NCBI GenBank assembly: GCA_003550325.1
Contig: QKWP01001249.1
Coordinates: 79,080-143,079 of the forward strand
Source of the DNA: Gigaspora rosea
Lineage: Eukaryota; Glomeromycota; Glomeromycetes; Diversisporales; Gigasporaceae
DNA length: 64,000 nucleotides
Direction: 5' to 3'
Of this stretch, positions 23,474 to 33,885 are shown piece after piece. The position numbers were made by a program, and so were the translations under genes. Every line of letters starts with the position of its first letter. Positions within the stretch are counted from its first letter, which is position 1. A model generated the notes under the pieces. It had not been told where the DNA came from. It did no database searches and saw only the letters and a list, made by a program, of their open reading frames with translations.

Positions 23474-26384
23474 TTATGAATATTGAAACACCTCATAATC
23501 TTCTATTTGAAATTTTTCAGTTTGAAATTTTTGAGGTTTTTGAGATCCATTGTCAATAATTTTAATTGGGGTTTCATAGTCACAAGGGCAGCATTTCCAT
23601 ATTTTTACTTTTTTGCTATGCATATAAAGGTCGGAATAACCAAATGACGGTCCAGAATTCTTTTTTATACAACAAATTGCATGATCAGCCCGTTTGACTT
23701 TGCTGTATATAGAACCAATGCCTTTTTTGTTTAGCGCAAAAATAAAACTATCATTTGTCTCTTTGTACTTCTTCCATTTTTGCATATTCAAGGTAAGCGG
23801 ATTATAACCACCAAGAATTTCACCTGTAACCTGAACTTTTAAAACAATCACAGTTTTATCAATGTTTCTACACTTCTCGTAAAAAATACTTTTTGTAAAT
23901 CCATCTCGGCTGCCCCTGAGAATTAATTTAAGATGTTTAATGCAAGATGATGAAGGATCGATCCATGAAATAATTTCTTCTTCATGTTCAGCAGTGATCA
24001 CAGTTGAAAATTCTTCATTTGATCGAATATTCTTTAAATCTTCAAGGACTGCTTTTGTTTCTGGACGTCTCGCAGGATCTTGATCCCAGCAATGTTGATA
24101 AAGTTTAACATAATTATCCGGTGTATTTTCAACAGGACTTTCCCGATCTTCATTATACACATGAATAATGACTGCTTGTGAATGCTCGAAGGAATCGAAT
24201 GGAGGCCTACCGCTAGAAATCTCCCAAAGAACTACCCCAAAACTATATATATCAGATCTTTTGTCACATTTATATTGAAAGTTTATAAAGCATTGTGGGT
24301 CTAAGTATCCATTCATTCCACCTCTAACTCTGGTTTCTTCACCAATATGTTTTGATACACCAAAATCCGCAATTAAGATTCGTCGTTTATGAACTAAAAT
24401 ATTTTTTGAATGCTATTACGTATATAAAAAGATAAAAGTAAATAAATTTGTTCGAGATAATTAAAAATGTAAATATAAAAATTCTTACGAGATCTCTATG
24501 AATAATTCCGTTGTCATGTAAAAACAACAGTCCCTTAGCTATTTCGTGTGCAATTCGCAATTTATCGACCCATCTTAATTCCGAGAAGTTCTTTTTAAGG
24601 TATTGGCGTAAGTTTCCGTCCACAGCAAATTGTAATATCAAATAGTAATGATCCTTTATAAGGTCTTTTTATAATGTAGATTATTATATAACATTACAGT
24701 ATTAAAATATATATGAATAACGATTTATTCTAAAATAATTACCTTTCGTAACTCCAAAAATTCGATAATATTGGGATTTTCATGCTTACAAAGTTTTGCA
24801 AGATGTTGAAGCTATACATACACATAAAATTATTAGTTTTAAATTTAGATGACTGAATTTGTTTGTATGTGCATAATTTCGAGAATACAATATTACCTCG
24901 CTGAGGAATCCATTAACTTTGGCTTGATTAGTATTATCATTTTTATTAATGTTTTTGAGAGCGATAGTTAAATTTCCCCATCTAGCTTTATGCACAGTCC
25001 CGAATGCACCTCTACCAATTTTCTCTAATTTAGAGAATTCATAGTAATCATACTTCGCAATTTTATGTTTTTTAATTAACTCTTTCAAATCATTTTCCAT
25101 ATTCTCATAAAGTGACAATTTGTTATCAATAAATTTTCCAATAGAATTTATATCATCAATGTTAAAATTATCGTCGTCTTGAGCCATAATATTTTTTAAT
25201 TCCATAGCTACTTCTTGGATAAATGGCCGTTTATCTTGCATCCCTTGCCAACATTCTAAATTTAGATAAAAATATGAATAAGAATTTATGATTGCAAGAT
25301 GAAAAAATATTAATTATATATTATAATATGAACTTACGCTCATAAATAGTGATATATTTGCGATTTGTATCGGCAATTGGTTTCTCTCTTAGTCCGCTTC
25401 TTATCTTAAATGGTAGGGTTGCCATATCTTCATCTTTAAAAGGAGGGTTTTCACTTGATATTTCCCAAAGAATAACACCAATGCTATAAATATCAGATTT
25501 CTTATTCATTTTATGTCTGCGAGACTTTCCATCTTGTCCTTCTACAAATATAAAGCATTGAGGATCAATATATGGTATAACTCCAAAAATTTCACTTGTA
25601 GTTTTAGACTTAGAAGCTTCAACAATGCGTTGTGATGATCCGAAGTCAGCTAATTTTAGGGTTTCTCGATAAATTAGTATATTATTGGAGTTCTTTCAAG
25701 GTGAATAACGGAAATTCATAAAACTTTATTAGCATCACAATTTATTAAATTGAGAACTTAAATTATCATAAAATTTACCAGGTTACAATGAATAATGTCA
25801 TAATCATGCAACCATTTAACACCATCTACAAGTTGAATTGCAAATTGAATTTTTAACTCCCATTCGATTTTAGTTGCATTGTTCTGCAAATAATTATGTA
25901 AAGTTCCACCATCTGTATACTCGAGGACAAGTACATACTTTATAACACTTGGATCTATTGGATCTTTTTGTATAATGGACATAGTTAAAATGGTGTGATT
26001 TACGGAAACAAATGAGTATCAAAAATGCACTTACCTTTGTATTTAGAAATACCATAAAATTCGATAATGTTCCTATAGGGGTTTCACAGAAGTCATATTC
26101 TTTAACTGTACGTCATTCGTATAATTGTGTATTTTAGCATAAATATTTATCTAATGATCGTGTACAGAGATCATGCTACCTACTTCACTCACGAGCTCTT
26201 TATTAGTATGTGCGTTGTTCTCGATCAATTTTAATGCATATATATTTTTTGTACTCCGTTGTCTTGCTTTATAAACTTTACTAAAGGCTTCAATACTGAT
26301 CATTTTAAATTCTTCAAATTCTTCAAACTTATATTCAGTAATTTCCCCTTCATTAATTTTACTCTCAATCCAATTTTCAGACAT
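23474..26384 (-). CDS. Double TKL kinase plus TLDc domain protein, with a 1-bp frameshift
   Basis: Eight exons (minus strand): 26184-26384, 26035-26105, 25779-25963, 25338-25692, 24897-25255, 24743-24811, 24489-24653, 23474-24412, about 780 codons if one extra base is discounted. Kinase 1 starts MSENWIESK. It has a degenerate loop (SIEAFSKV), lysine in YALKLI, IIHCNL in place of HRD, and ADFG, and ends with the CW...RP motif. Kinase 2 has GRGAFGTV, IALKN, IIHRDL and ADFGVSK, so it looks catalytically competent. A C-terminal TLDc domain follows (LKLILRGSRDGF ... ILGGYNPL ... GYSDLYMHSKK). TLDc proteins act in oxidative-stress resistance and V-ATPase regulation. Exon 2 has one base too many in a CCCC run (about 26078-26081), giving an immediate TAG. 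The paralogue at 56031-56100 lacks it, so this is either a real lesion or a base-call error. Confidence 0.8.
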
Positions 26385-26497
26385 AGTGATATGATTTTAA
26401 ATAACCTTAAATGATTTATCATAAAAAGAAATTAAATTTCTTATTTATATCAGCAGCCTTAATTTGTGCGACATTATTTCCATCTTCGTTATTCTTT

Positions 26498-26590
26498 GTT
26501 TATTGCACGGGTGTCTTATGTGACAACCCGTGCTTTTTTCATTTACTTATTGGCACGGGATTGCTACGCCAGACACTGTGCAATAAGATA
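26498..26590. repeat. Short inverted-repeat element upstream of the double-kinase gene
   Basis: The ends TTATTGCACGGGTGTCT and (reverse) TTATTGCACAGTGTCT pair. Inside, GCACGGGT ... ACCCGTGC forms a second hairpin (26504-26532). It is probably a small MITE. Confidence 0.55.
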
Positions 26591-27517
26591 GTTATTGTAT
26601 GGGTATATTGAATAAGACAGTTACACATACGGATTCATATTTAGATCTTGAACCCGTGTGTAACTAGGTTATTCACTTGGCAAGGAAACAGTGGCAAGAC
26701 ATGGCAAGCAAGAGATTATATATACTATATATATATATATATATTAGTATTATAAGCTATAATAACTTTAGTTAACTATGTAGTTATTAATTAGAAAATT
26801 AAAAATTTAATGAATAGATTAAATATAATCATATCAATATAGATTTGAATACCGTAGCAATTTATATGTCAGTAGCTTTTTTAAACTGTTCAATCTATTT
26901 CTTTATGGTAAGATGTATTTGTGTTATATATAGTGAGGCTATAAATCAATTATTTTGTATATTACACATGTATATGGTGCTCAAAAGCTTCATTATGAGT
27001 GATATATACAATATTTATGAAATTGCTAATATATGATAATAAATTTCTAAATAAACTTGTAAAAAGAAATTATAATTTTTACTTTAAATTTAAAATAAAT
27101 TTGATCAATAGTTGTTGTGGATCATAAAGAAATCAGATTAAAATAAAATGCAGATTTCTATTTAACCCTCTAAAACCCAATTATACTTGTTTAATACAAA
27201 CTTTATTCTTTTTAACCTTAACCCCTAACCTTAAAAAATGCGCCAAAAGTTTTTGTTTTTGATGTCTTGTTAATTTTTATGCTATGTATACATATTTTAT
27301 TTTAATCCTATTTCATTTTAATCCATCACAATAATTGAGTACAAAATGCTCACCATCCTTTCCATTATTCGCCCATTAAGTTGACAAGCTATTAAAATCT
27401 TGCCATGACAGGCAAGGTCTTAAATGACTTTGCTAACCACCCCAGTATGGCCAAAATAACAAGAGTTGCCAACTTGCCAGCCACCCTACTACATACCCAT
27501 ACGATAACTATTAATTA
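26588..27517. mobile_element. Probable 930-bp insertion in the duplicated promoter region
   Basis: The ends ATAGTTATTGTATGGGTAT and its inverse (27490-27515) pair. Aligning the upstream region with that of the paralogue at 56385-56700 shows similarity before about 26490 and again after about 27520, interrupted only here. No target duplication was recognised. No coding sequence is seen. Confidence 0.55.
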
Positions 27518-27971
27518 CTGCTCACAAATTATTGATATCTCTCAAATTAAGCTTAAAATTATTATCCATTTTTGTTAACCTACTATTCCTTGGTTAAGAT
27601 GCTTATTTAACTTAAAACAATTCTAATTCACCAAATTGCAACAGATTAGTTATGTACTTTAGCTACACGGGTTAACATGAACTGCCAGAAACTACTTTTC
27701 CGTTGTCATTACTACAATTTTTTGGTCGACTCATCAACCCGTAATCAATTTATTACAAAGATATGAGTTCATAATTTTGAATATTTGGACAATTTGGACG
27801 TCCAATTCTCCAAATAATTTAATTGGAGATAGAAAATTTTTTATTGAGCATGTTAAAAATTTTTGACAGTAAATAATTTTTAATCTACTGATCTGTTTTG
27901 GATTATTTGTCACCAATAATCATTGGATAAAATGATTTTAATAACCCTTGACAGTTCGTTCGAAAAAAGCG

Positions 27972-29225
27972 TGTTAGATTTGGCGAGTGATTAATAGGGT
28001 TTCGAGGCAGTTTAGGGAAATAATCGTCATAGTAGCAATCTAACAAATAAATGAGTTTATTATGCATCATGTTAGATATGGATTTGTATGATTTAATAAA
28101 GACAATTATATAATTATATGTATAAATTAATAAAGCAAAAGTGGGAATTCACTGTCGTTCCCGAAGGACCATACGACCTTTATTTATAATTATTGAACTC
28201 GACTATTTACATCGCAGGAATCATCTATATTACTAGTATCATCAATATACTCTTATAGCCAATATCATTAAAATCCTCCATTTTACCGAAATCATCCCAA
28301 TTACCCGAATTTTACAGGAGGGTCAACAAAATTCTGGGTCGTATGCGTCGGATCTAGGTCGGCGTTTAGCCCTAGTTGTTTGCAGGTTTATAGCAAAATT
28401 ATCAACTGGGCATTTTTACTTATAGCTGTTTTCAGAACAGGTGATTTTTATACCCATATTGGGAAATCATTTAATAATTAACTTTTTTATCACGGACATC
28501 ACGTGGGATGCTTAATCAACACATATTTTAGGATAGTGTCGAAGGTGCTGGGCGTGTGATATGAACGAACAATCACACACCCAACAAGAAAACTCAGACA
28601 CACGGGACCTCGTAACAAGTCTGATAAAAGAGAGGCGGTTTGATTTGGCAAGGTAAGGCGTATCGGGCTTGTTACGGGAGGACAGTTTATAGAAAATCAA
28701 GGAAATTCTTAAACTCAAAGGGCACGTGAGTTTTTATTTATCATTTTCGAACTTTTCAAGAGACGCACACATGGACCTGAACTAACTTAACTAACTTACA
28801 ACAGAAAAAATTCTACCTCTTTATAAAACTTATAAAAGAAACAAAAAGAAGAAAATCGAATTTTTCTTTAATCAACCTCATCACGCCATAATCGACGACA
28901 ATCGATTTCCCACGTTTAAATTAACAAAGCCTCAAATGCAACCGGTTTATGCATCATAATTCCGATTGTCAGTCAAATTTCGTTAACCTTTTTAGTCTAG
29001 CACTATCGATTGATCTTTCAACGATTGTTCTCTTGTTCTTCAATGAAACCGCGGAGGCTTGGTTATGATTTCTTCACAATCTTCATATGGTCTTGCAGAG
29101 TATCAGGGCCAGAATCAGGTCTTGTATCCTCCTTTCGATTCTAAATTTTTTTTTTTTTTCACGGCGCAGTTATATGGATCACGTGCGTCACGACCATCAC
29201 GGGATTCCAGTCCGCTCCTAACAAT
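27972..29225 (+). mobile_element. Possible LTR-derived segment
   Basis: Begins TGTTAGATTTGG and ends CTCCTAACA, so the ends TGTTAG/CTAACA are inverted. GC content is higher than in the surroundings, and a tract resembling a primer-binding site (GTATCAGGGCC) occurs at about 29101. No matching target duplication and no second LTR were found, so this is tentative. Confidence 0.3.
28308..28435 (+). repeat. Partial copy of the CAGGG-TGTCCC MITE family
   Basis: TTTACAGGAGGGTCAACAAA, then ATTCTGGGTCGTATGCGTCG and GGCGTTTAGCCCTAG, matches 31033-31150 and the reverse of 32640-32788. Confidence 0.65.
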
Positions 29226-29448
29226 AGATAATTATTGACGTCCGTTGTAATTTTTATATTATTAACCATGTACCAATTAAGCACCTCGTACTAATAAGTG
29301 CATGATACCCTTTTCTAATCATTATATTATCGCTATGATATATAAACAAATTATTGCAATGTTTATTATTTTGTATAATCGTATTAATATTGATGGCGGA
29401 TGCACTAGATACAAAACTTATATACAAAAGAGGGACTTGCTTTAGTTG

Positions 29449-29616
29449 TCAAAGTGTTTATACTGTGGAGTTGATTTGCAAACACAAAAATGCAAATGTG
29501 ATATTACAAAACCACTCATAGAGGCAATCGAACTGATGCTGTCAAATCTGCGTATAAACGAATTTTTACGACCAATTGGACAGAAGATCAAGTTTCTTTT
29601 GCTTGAGAAAAAATAA
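29449..29616 (+). CDS. Orphan exon-like ORF with Cys cluster (uncertain)
   Basis: After a TTGCTTTAG acceptor-like site an open frame reads LSKCLYCGVDLQTQKCKC and continues about 38 codons to TAA. C-x2-C-x7-C-x-C suggests a small zinc-binding unit. No neighbouring exons or start were found and no family was recognised. It could be a gene fragment or chance. Confidence 0.2.
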   Translation, partial: SKCLYCGVDLQTQKCKCDITKPLIEAIELMLSNLRINEFLRPIGQKIKFLLLEKK

Positions 29617-30075
29617 TGCATTATAATTATTAAATAAATTTTCACTTTGTTCACGATGCAATAATTGGATATCAAGATTGAATACAAAAATCATTCAGCA
29701 ACTCTAAATAGGTAAAAGTTTTACTTTAAGAGGTACGTTAAAGCACTATAATTTTAATTGATCAATAGTTTATTTACTGTATAAAGCAAAATCATATAAC
29801 ATGTATGAATGTTGTAAGACTCATCGTTTTTAGGAATTTATTAAAATTTCTTAATTCACACTGTTAAACTTTACCTTTAACTTAGAATAGCATTATTTTA
29901 TTGAACTATAAAAACTATTTCTATTGGGAAATTGATGAGAATCTTTCTCTGTTGGAAGCGAGAGTAAAAAAAAAGAAGGAAATTTGGGAAATATCGTGAA
30001 TTTCCCATGATATGGTGATCCTGATCGTTCACATCTTTTTGAAAACAGCTGTAATGAATGGATATGAGGATATGA

Positions 30076-30215
30076 TTTCATTAATGATTTTGGGCAAAGT
30101 TGATCAATTCCGATTCATCCGACATGATTCCGATGCACTCCGATGTATCCCGACCCGGAATTTTGGTGACTCCGTTCAATTACCCAGATATTCCCGTTCC
30201 GACTTATCCGTGCGC
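30076..30215 (+). repeat. Partial copy of the CAGGG-TGTCCC MITE family
   Basis: TTTTGGGCAAAGTTGATCAA, then CATGATTCCGATGCACTCCG and CCCGACCCGGAATTTTGG, matches 31180-31262 and the reverse of the left half of 32555-32788. Confidence 0.6.
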
Positions 30216-30369
30216 ACGTGTCTCTTCAGGTCACTTTTCCGGTCTCACACCCTAAAATCATAAAAATCCTATTACAAGATTCCAAAAGTTTCCAAACCTT
30301 TTAACAAAGATATCTTGACAATTAAATATTTTCAAATTAAGATTTTCGTACATCACACACAACTTACTT

Positions 30370-30995
30370 TGTAACGGGATCCGATGTGCTCTCCAACCTA
30401 ATCCTCCGTGAAAAAAGTTTGGTTTTATTTTTCTTCACGTATTTCTATTTTTATTTTCGATGTTCTATAGATAGAGCGTACATTTATATGGCATATTCCG
30501 TTTGTTCAATTTGTCGCATTTGTTCCATTTATCGTATTTAATCATTTGTGCATATATGAATATGTGGCATATCTGGAATATGTACCATTAAGTGCCATTT
30601 ATTCAATTTGTTCAAAACGTACTAACTAATTGTTGAAAAGTATATATGCAATGGTTTTTCGCCTTCAATAAAGAACAAAGCATAGATAACTAACAAATTC
30701 AAATATCTAAAAGTGTCGCTCTTTATAGTTCCCTAATTATAATGAACAAAGAGCAGTGACTCAACCTTGTGATTCAAACTTAAAGCTTCGTAACATGGTC
30801 TAAAGCTCTAATCCATCCTCCCAATTCTTCGGTCCAAATTAAACACACCTCTATCGTTACCTTCCATTATCAGGGTAGAGTCAGAGAAGTATTTTAGTTA
30901 TTATTAGTTGTTTGATTTTTATTAGTGTGGCCTTCATCCGACACACACTGGCCTAAACCCATTTTTCACCGTCACAACATACGTTGTAACGGGGT
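30370..30995 (+). repeat. LTR-like relic 1
   Basis: Bounded by TTTGTAACGGGATCC at the left and GTTGTAACGGGG at the right. Toward its right side, TTATCAGGGTAGAGTCAGAG resembles TTATTAGGGTTGAGCTAGAG in the next relic (31310-31890). Probably a diverged pair of one family; the ends are uncertain. Confidence 0.35.
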
Positions 30996-31032
30996 AAATT
31001 TGCTCGAAATAAAACTTTCTTTATATATGGAA

Positions 31033-31262
31033 TTTTACAGGAGGGACGCCAAAATTCCGGGTCGTTTGCATCGGATCTAGGTCGGCGTTTAGCCCTAGCT
31101 ATTAGCAGGTTCTATAGCAAAATTAACATCTGGGCATTTTTTACTTAATGAATGGATATGATTTCATTAGTAAAATTTTTTATAATTTTGGGCAAAATTG
31201 ATCAATTCCAATCCAGTCGACCATGATTCCGATGCACTCCGACGTATCCCGATGGGTCTGAT
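31033..31262 (+). mobile_element. Near-complete copy of the CAGGG-TGTCCC MITE family
   Basis: TTTTACAGGAGGGACGCCAA to CGACGTATCCCGATGGG spans almost the same blocks as the complete element at 32555-32788, in opposite orientation. The right terminus has decayed. Confidence 0.65.
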
Positions 31263-31309
31263 GTATATTAGCCGCGGTGGCGCGGATAGAATCATATCTA
31301 AAATTATTA

Positions 31310-31890
31310 TAGTAAACGAATTACCTGTTTCACCCGGTTTGAAGGTTGGGAAAGTCGAATAAGTTTGATTAATTTGATTTTATAAACAAATAGGCAAAAC
31401 AATAAACAATAAATAAAATATAATAATTAGTAATTAATCGAATTATTTTAATTAATCGAATTGGTTTAATTAGTCGAATTATTTAATTTGTCAAATTAGT
31501 TTAATTAGTCGAATTATTTATTAAGAGACGCAGTAATGTAAAAAAAGTATAAATATGATGTCTTTGGTACTCACAATAAAGCAGCTTTTAGTTTTAGCTT
31601 TAGCTCCAAGCTAGGAAAGTTCGAAGATAAAGTTCACTTAATTAAAATATAACCTTCGAAATTAGAGCAGAAACCATCTGATACGTGAAATTCGTATTAG
31701 TCCAATCCCGAGACCTCATATTAGAGCCTCGTGACATAATTTAGAGCTCTATTCGACCTAGTTACTCGAACCAGATTATCCATGCCTCGATAAAATCCTT
31801 ACCGTTATTAGGGTTGAGCTAGAGTAGGTTTAATTAGTATAAGTAGTGCATAGTTGTGATAGTTGACGTAGGGACATTTTCACCTGCACA
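31310..31890 (+). repeat. LTR-like relic 2, with AATTAGTCGAATT repeats
   Basis: Shares blocks with 30370-30995. At 31435-31522 the word TTTAATTAGTCGAATTA recurs four or five times. No internal genes are seen between the two relics. Confidence 0.35.
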
Positions 31891-31892
31891 AC

Positions 31893-32040
31893 TAGTGATG
31901 TGCCATTTATATGATACCTGAAAAATTTTAGCGTATAGTACGTACTATACGTATAGTTCTTTTCCGGCATCTTATTTGCTGGAACAAGTGATCGGCAAAA
32001 ATTTTAGCGTACGTATAGTACTGTACACGGCACATCACTA
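31893..32040. mobile_element. 148-bp hAT-like MITE
   Basis: Ends TAGTGATGTGCC / GGCACATCACTA. Flanked by TGCACAAC (31885-31892) and CGCACAAC (32041-32048), an 8-bp duplication with one change. Inside are two ATTTTAGCGTA words and a TATAGTACGTACTATA palindrome. Confidence 0.75.
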
Positions 32041-32554
32041 CGCACAACGTACGTAAGTATAATCTAATTTTAAATTGATCAAAATACAAGCCTGTGATTG
32101 GCTAAAAATGACATTATTTAATTTTATACCCAGGATTATCAAATTTATAATCAGAGGTATATTTTTTCAAACGTTGAGCGAGGATTTCTCAATAAAAGTA
32201 TGCTCGGTTGATGATTTCGAAAGTTCAAATAAGACATTAGAACTAATTGAATGAAATGGTTTTATGACGATAGAAGTTATTTTGCAAACTATTATTTCGA
32301 AAGCCAGTATTTGAGAATTGAAATCAGAAATTTTGAAAATTTTTACTTTTAAGCAAAAATAATTAGATTTATTCGCAAAAAAGTGATAAAATTAGGGAAT
32401 TTTGGCTGAGTTATCACTGAAATGAGTCAGTAAAAATATATCAAATTCTTTAATGTATTTTTTTTGAACCCTTAAACAAAGATAGTTTAACAAAATCCAA
32501 TTTAGTACAAAATTTTTTAAAGAAAATTACTACGTATCATCAGTGGAACTTATA

Positions 32555-32788
32555 CAAGGGTGTCCCAAAATTCCGGGTCGGATGCGTCGGAATGCATCGG
32601 AATCATGGTCGGCTAGATCGAAATTGATCGGTTTTGCCCAAGATCATAAAAATTTTACTAATAAATCATATCCATTCATTAAGTAGAAAATGCCCAGCTG
32701 ATAAGTTTGCTATAGAACCTACAAACAACTAGGGCTAAACGCCAGCCTAGATCCAACGCATCCGACCCGAAAATTTGGGACAGCCCTG
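32555..32788. mobile_element. Complete 234-bp MITE with TA duplication
   Basis: The inverted ends of about 35 bp begin CAAGGGTGTCCCAAAATTCC at the left and (reverse) CAGGGCTGTCCCAAATTTTC at the right, with TA on both sides (Tc1/mariner style). It is the reference copy for fragments at 28308, 30076 and 31033. Confidence 0.75.
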
Positions 32789-33089
32789 TAAAAATCTCAC
32801 CAGTGATGACATCATCAGTATAGTTTTAGGGTTAGGAGCAGATTTAAAATTTTTTGTTGTTTATATAATTAGTATACACAATAAAGAAATCGGTTTTCAA
32901 TCCTGCATGCTGATTGGTCTTTTATTTGTAATTGATTGGATAACTCAGATCACGTGCACATTATAGGATATAATCTATACACCTAAAACAAATTCGTCCA
33001 TTTAAACATTTTTGATCGGTCAGTGTGTTATTTTTACATTTGATTCATTATGTTGAAGCCTTAAATGTATGTATAAATACGAAATTGTA

Positions 33090-33840
33090 TGCAGGTAAGC
33101 ACGGGTTTCATAATCACTGCACGGAAACTGCATGGAAACTAATTATCCAAAAAATAATACACGTTATCACATGAAAAATTGAAATCCGTGCACTATCGTG
33201 CATTGTATTATATCCATATATTGATTAATGATCACATAATTTCCACTAACGTGCACAATCGTTAAGATTCTTAACGATCATAATTTTCATACACTGACGT
33301 GCACAATCATTAAGATTCTTAACGATCATAATTTTTGTGCACTGACATGCATAATCGTTAAGATTCTTAATGACCATAATCATAATTTTTGTGCTTTGAC
33401 GTGCACAATCGTTAAGATTCTTAATGATCAAAATTTCAGTGCACTGACGTCACGATCTTCACAATCGTTACGATTCCTTAACGATCATTTTAACAATCAT
33501 TTTTTTATATGATGTCATGATCATTAAGACTCCTTAACGATTAGCATTAATATTATGATTGTCACATTCGTTAAGATTCTTAATGATCATAATTTTTGTG
33601 CTTGATATCACAATTGCACAGTTGTTATAATTCTTAACAATCATAATTTCATGTACTAACGTGATAATAAAATCCTTAACGATCATAATTCCATGCCTAA
33701 CATGATGATCGTTAAGATTCTTAATGACTATAAATTCCATGCACAAAAACATTCATTTTGTTTTTTTTTTGCACTTAACAATAATAATTTCCGTGCATTG
33801 ACGCGAACAAATTACTTTAGATTTGTAAGCAAATAAATAT
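33090..33840. repeat. Palindromic minisatellite family, copy 2 (best preserved)
   Basis: About ten units of roughly 50-57 bp; the core AATCGTTAAGATTCTTAACG is a near-perfect palindrome followed by ATCATAATTTTTGTGCAC. The array is preceded by GGTAAGCACGGGTTTCATAA (33096) and followed by a T-tract and a TTTGTAAGCAAATAAATAT end. Minus-strand frames made of repeated IVKNLNDCARQ are translations of the repeat, not a gene. Confidence 0.85.
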
Positions 33841-33885
33841 TTACATATTTTTTGTTTATTCATAATTTTTATTTTCTTTTATTTT

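Noticed and set aside
27972-29225. Firm solo LTR call
   Set aside because: The inverted ends are suggestive, but no target duplication or second copy could be found, so it is kept only as tentative.
33246-33752. Minus-strand protein of repeated IVKNLNDCARQ units
   Set aside because: It is the translation of a palindromic minisatellite whose unit happens to be near a multiple of three; other copies of the array are not open.
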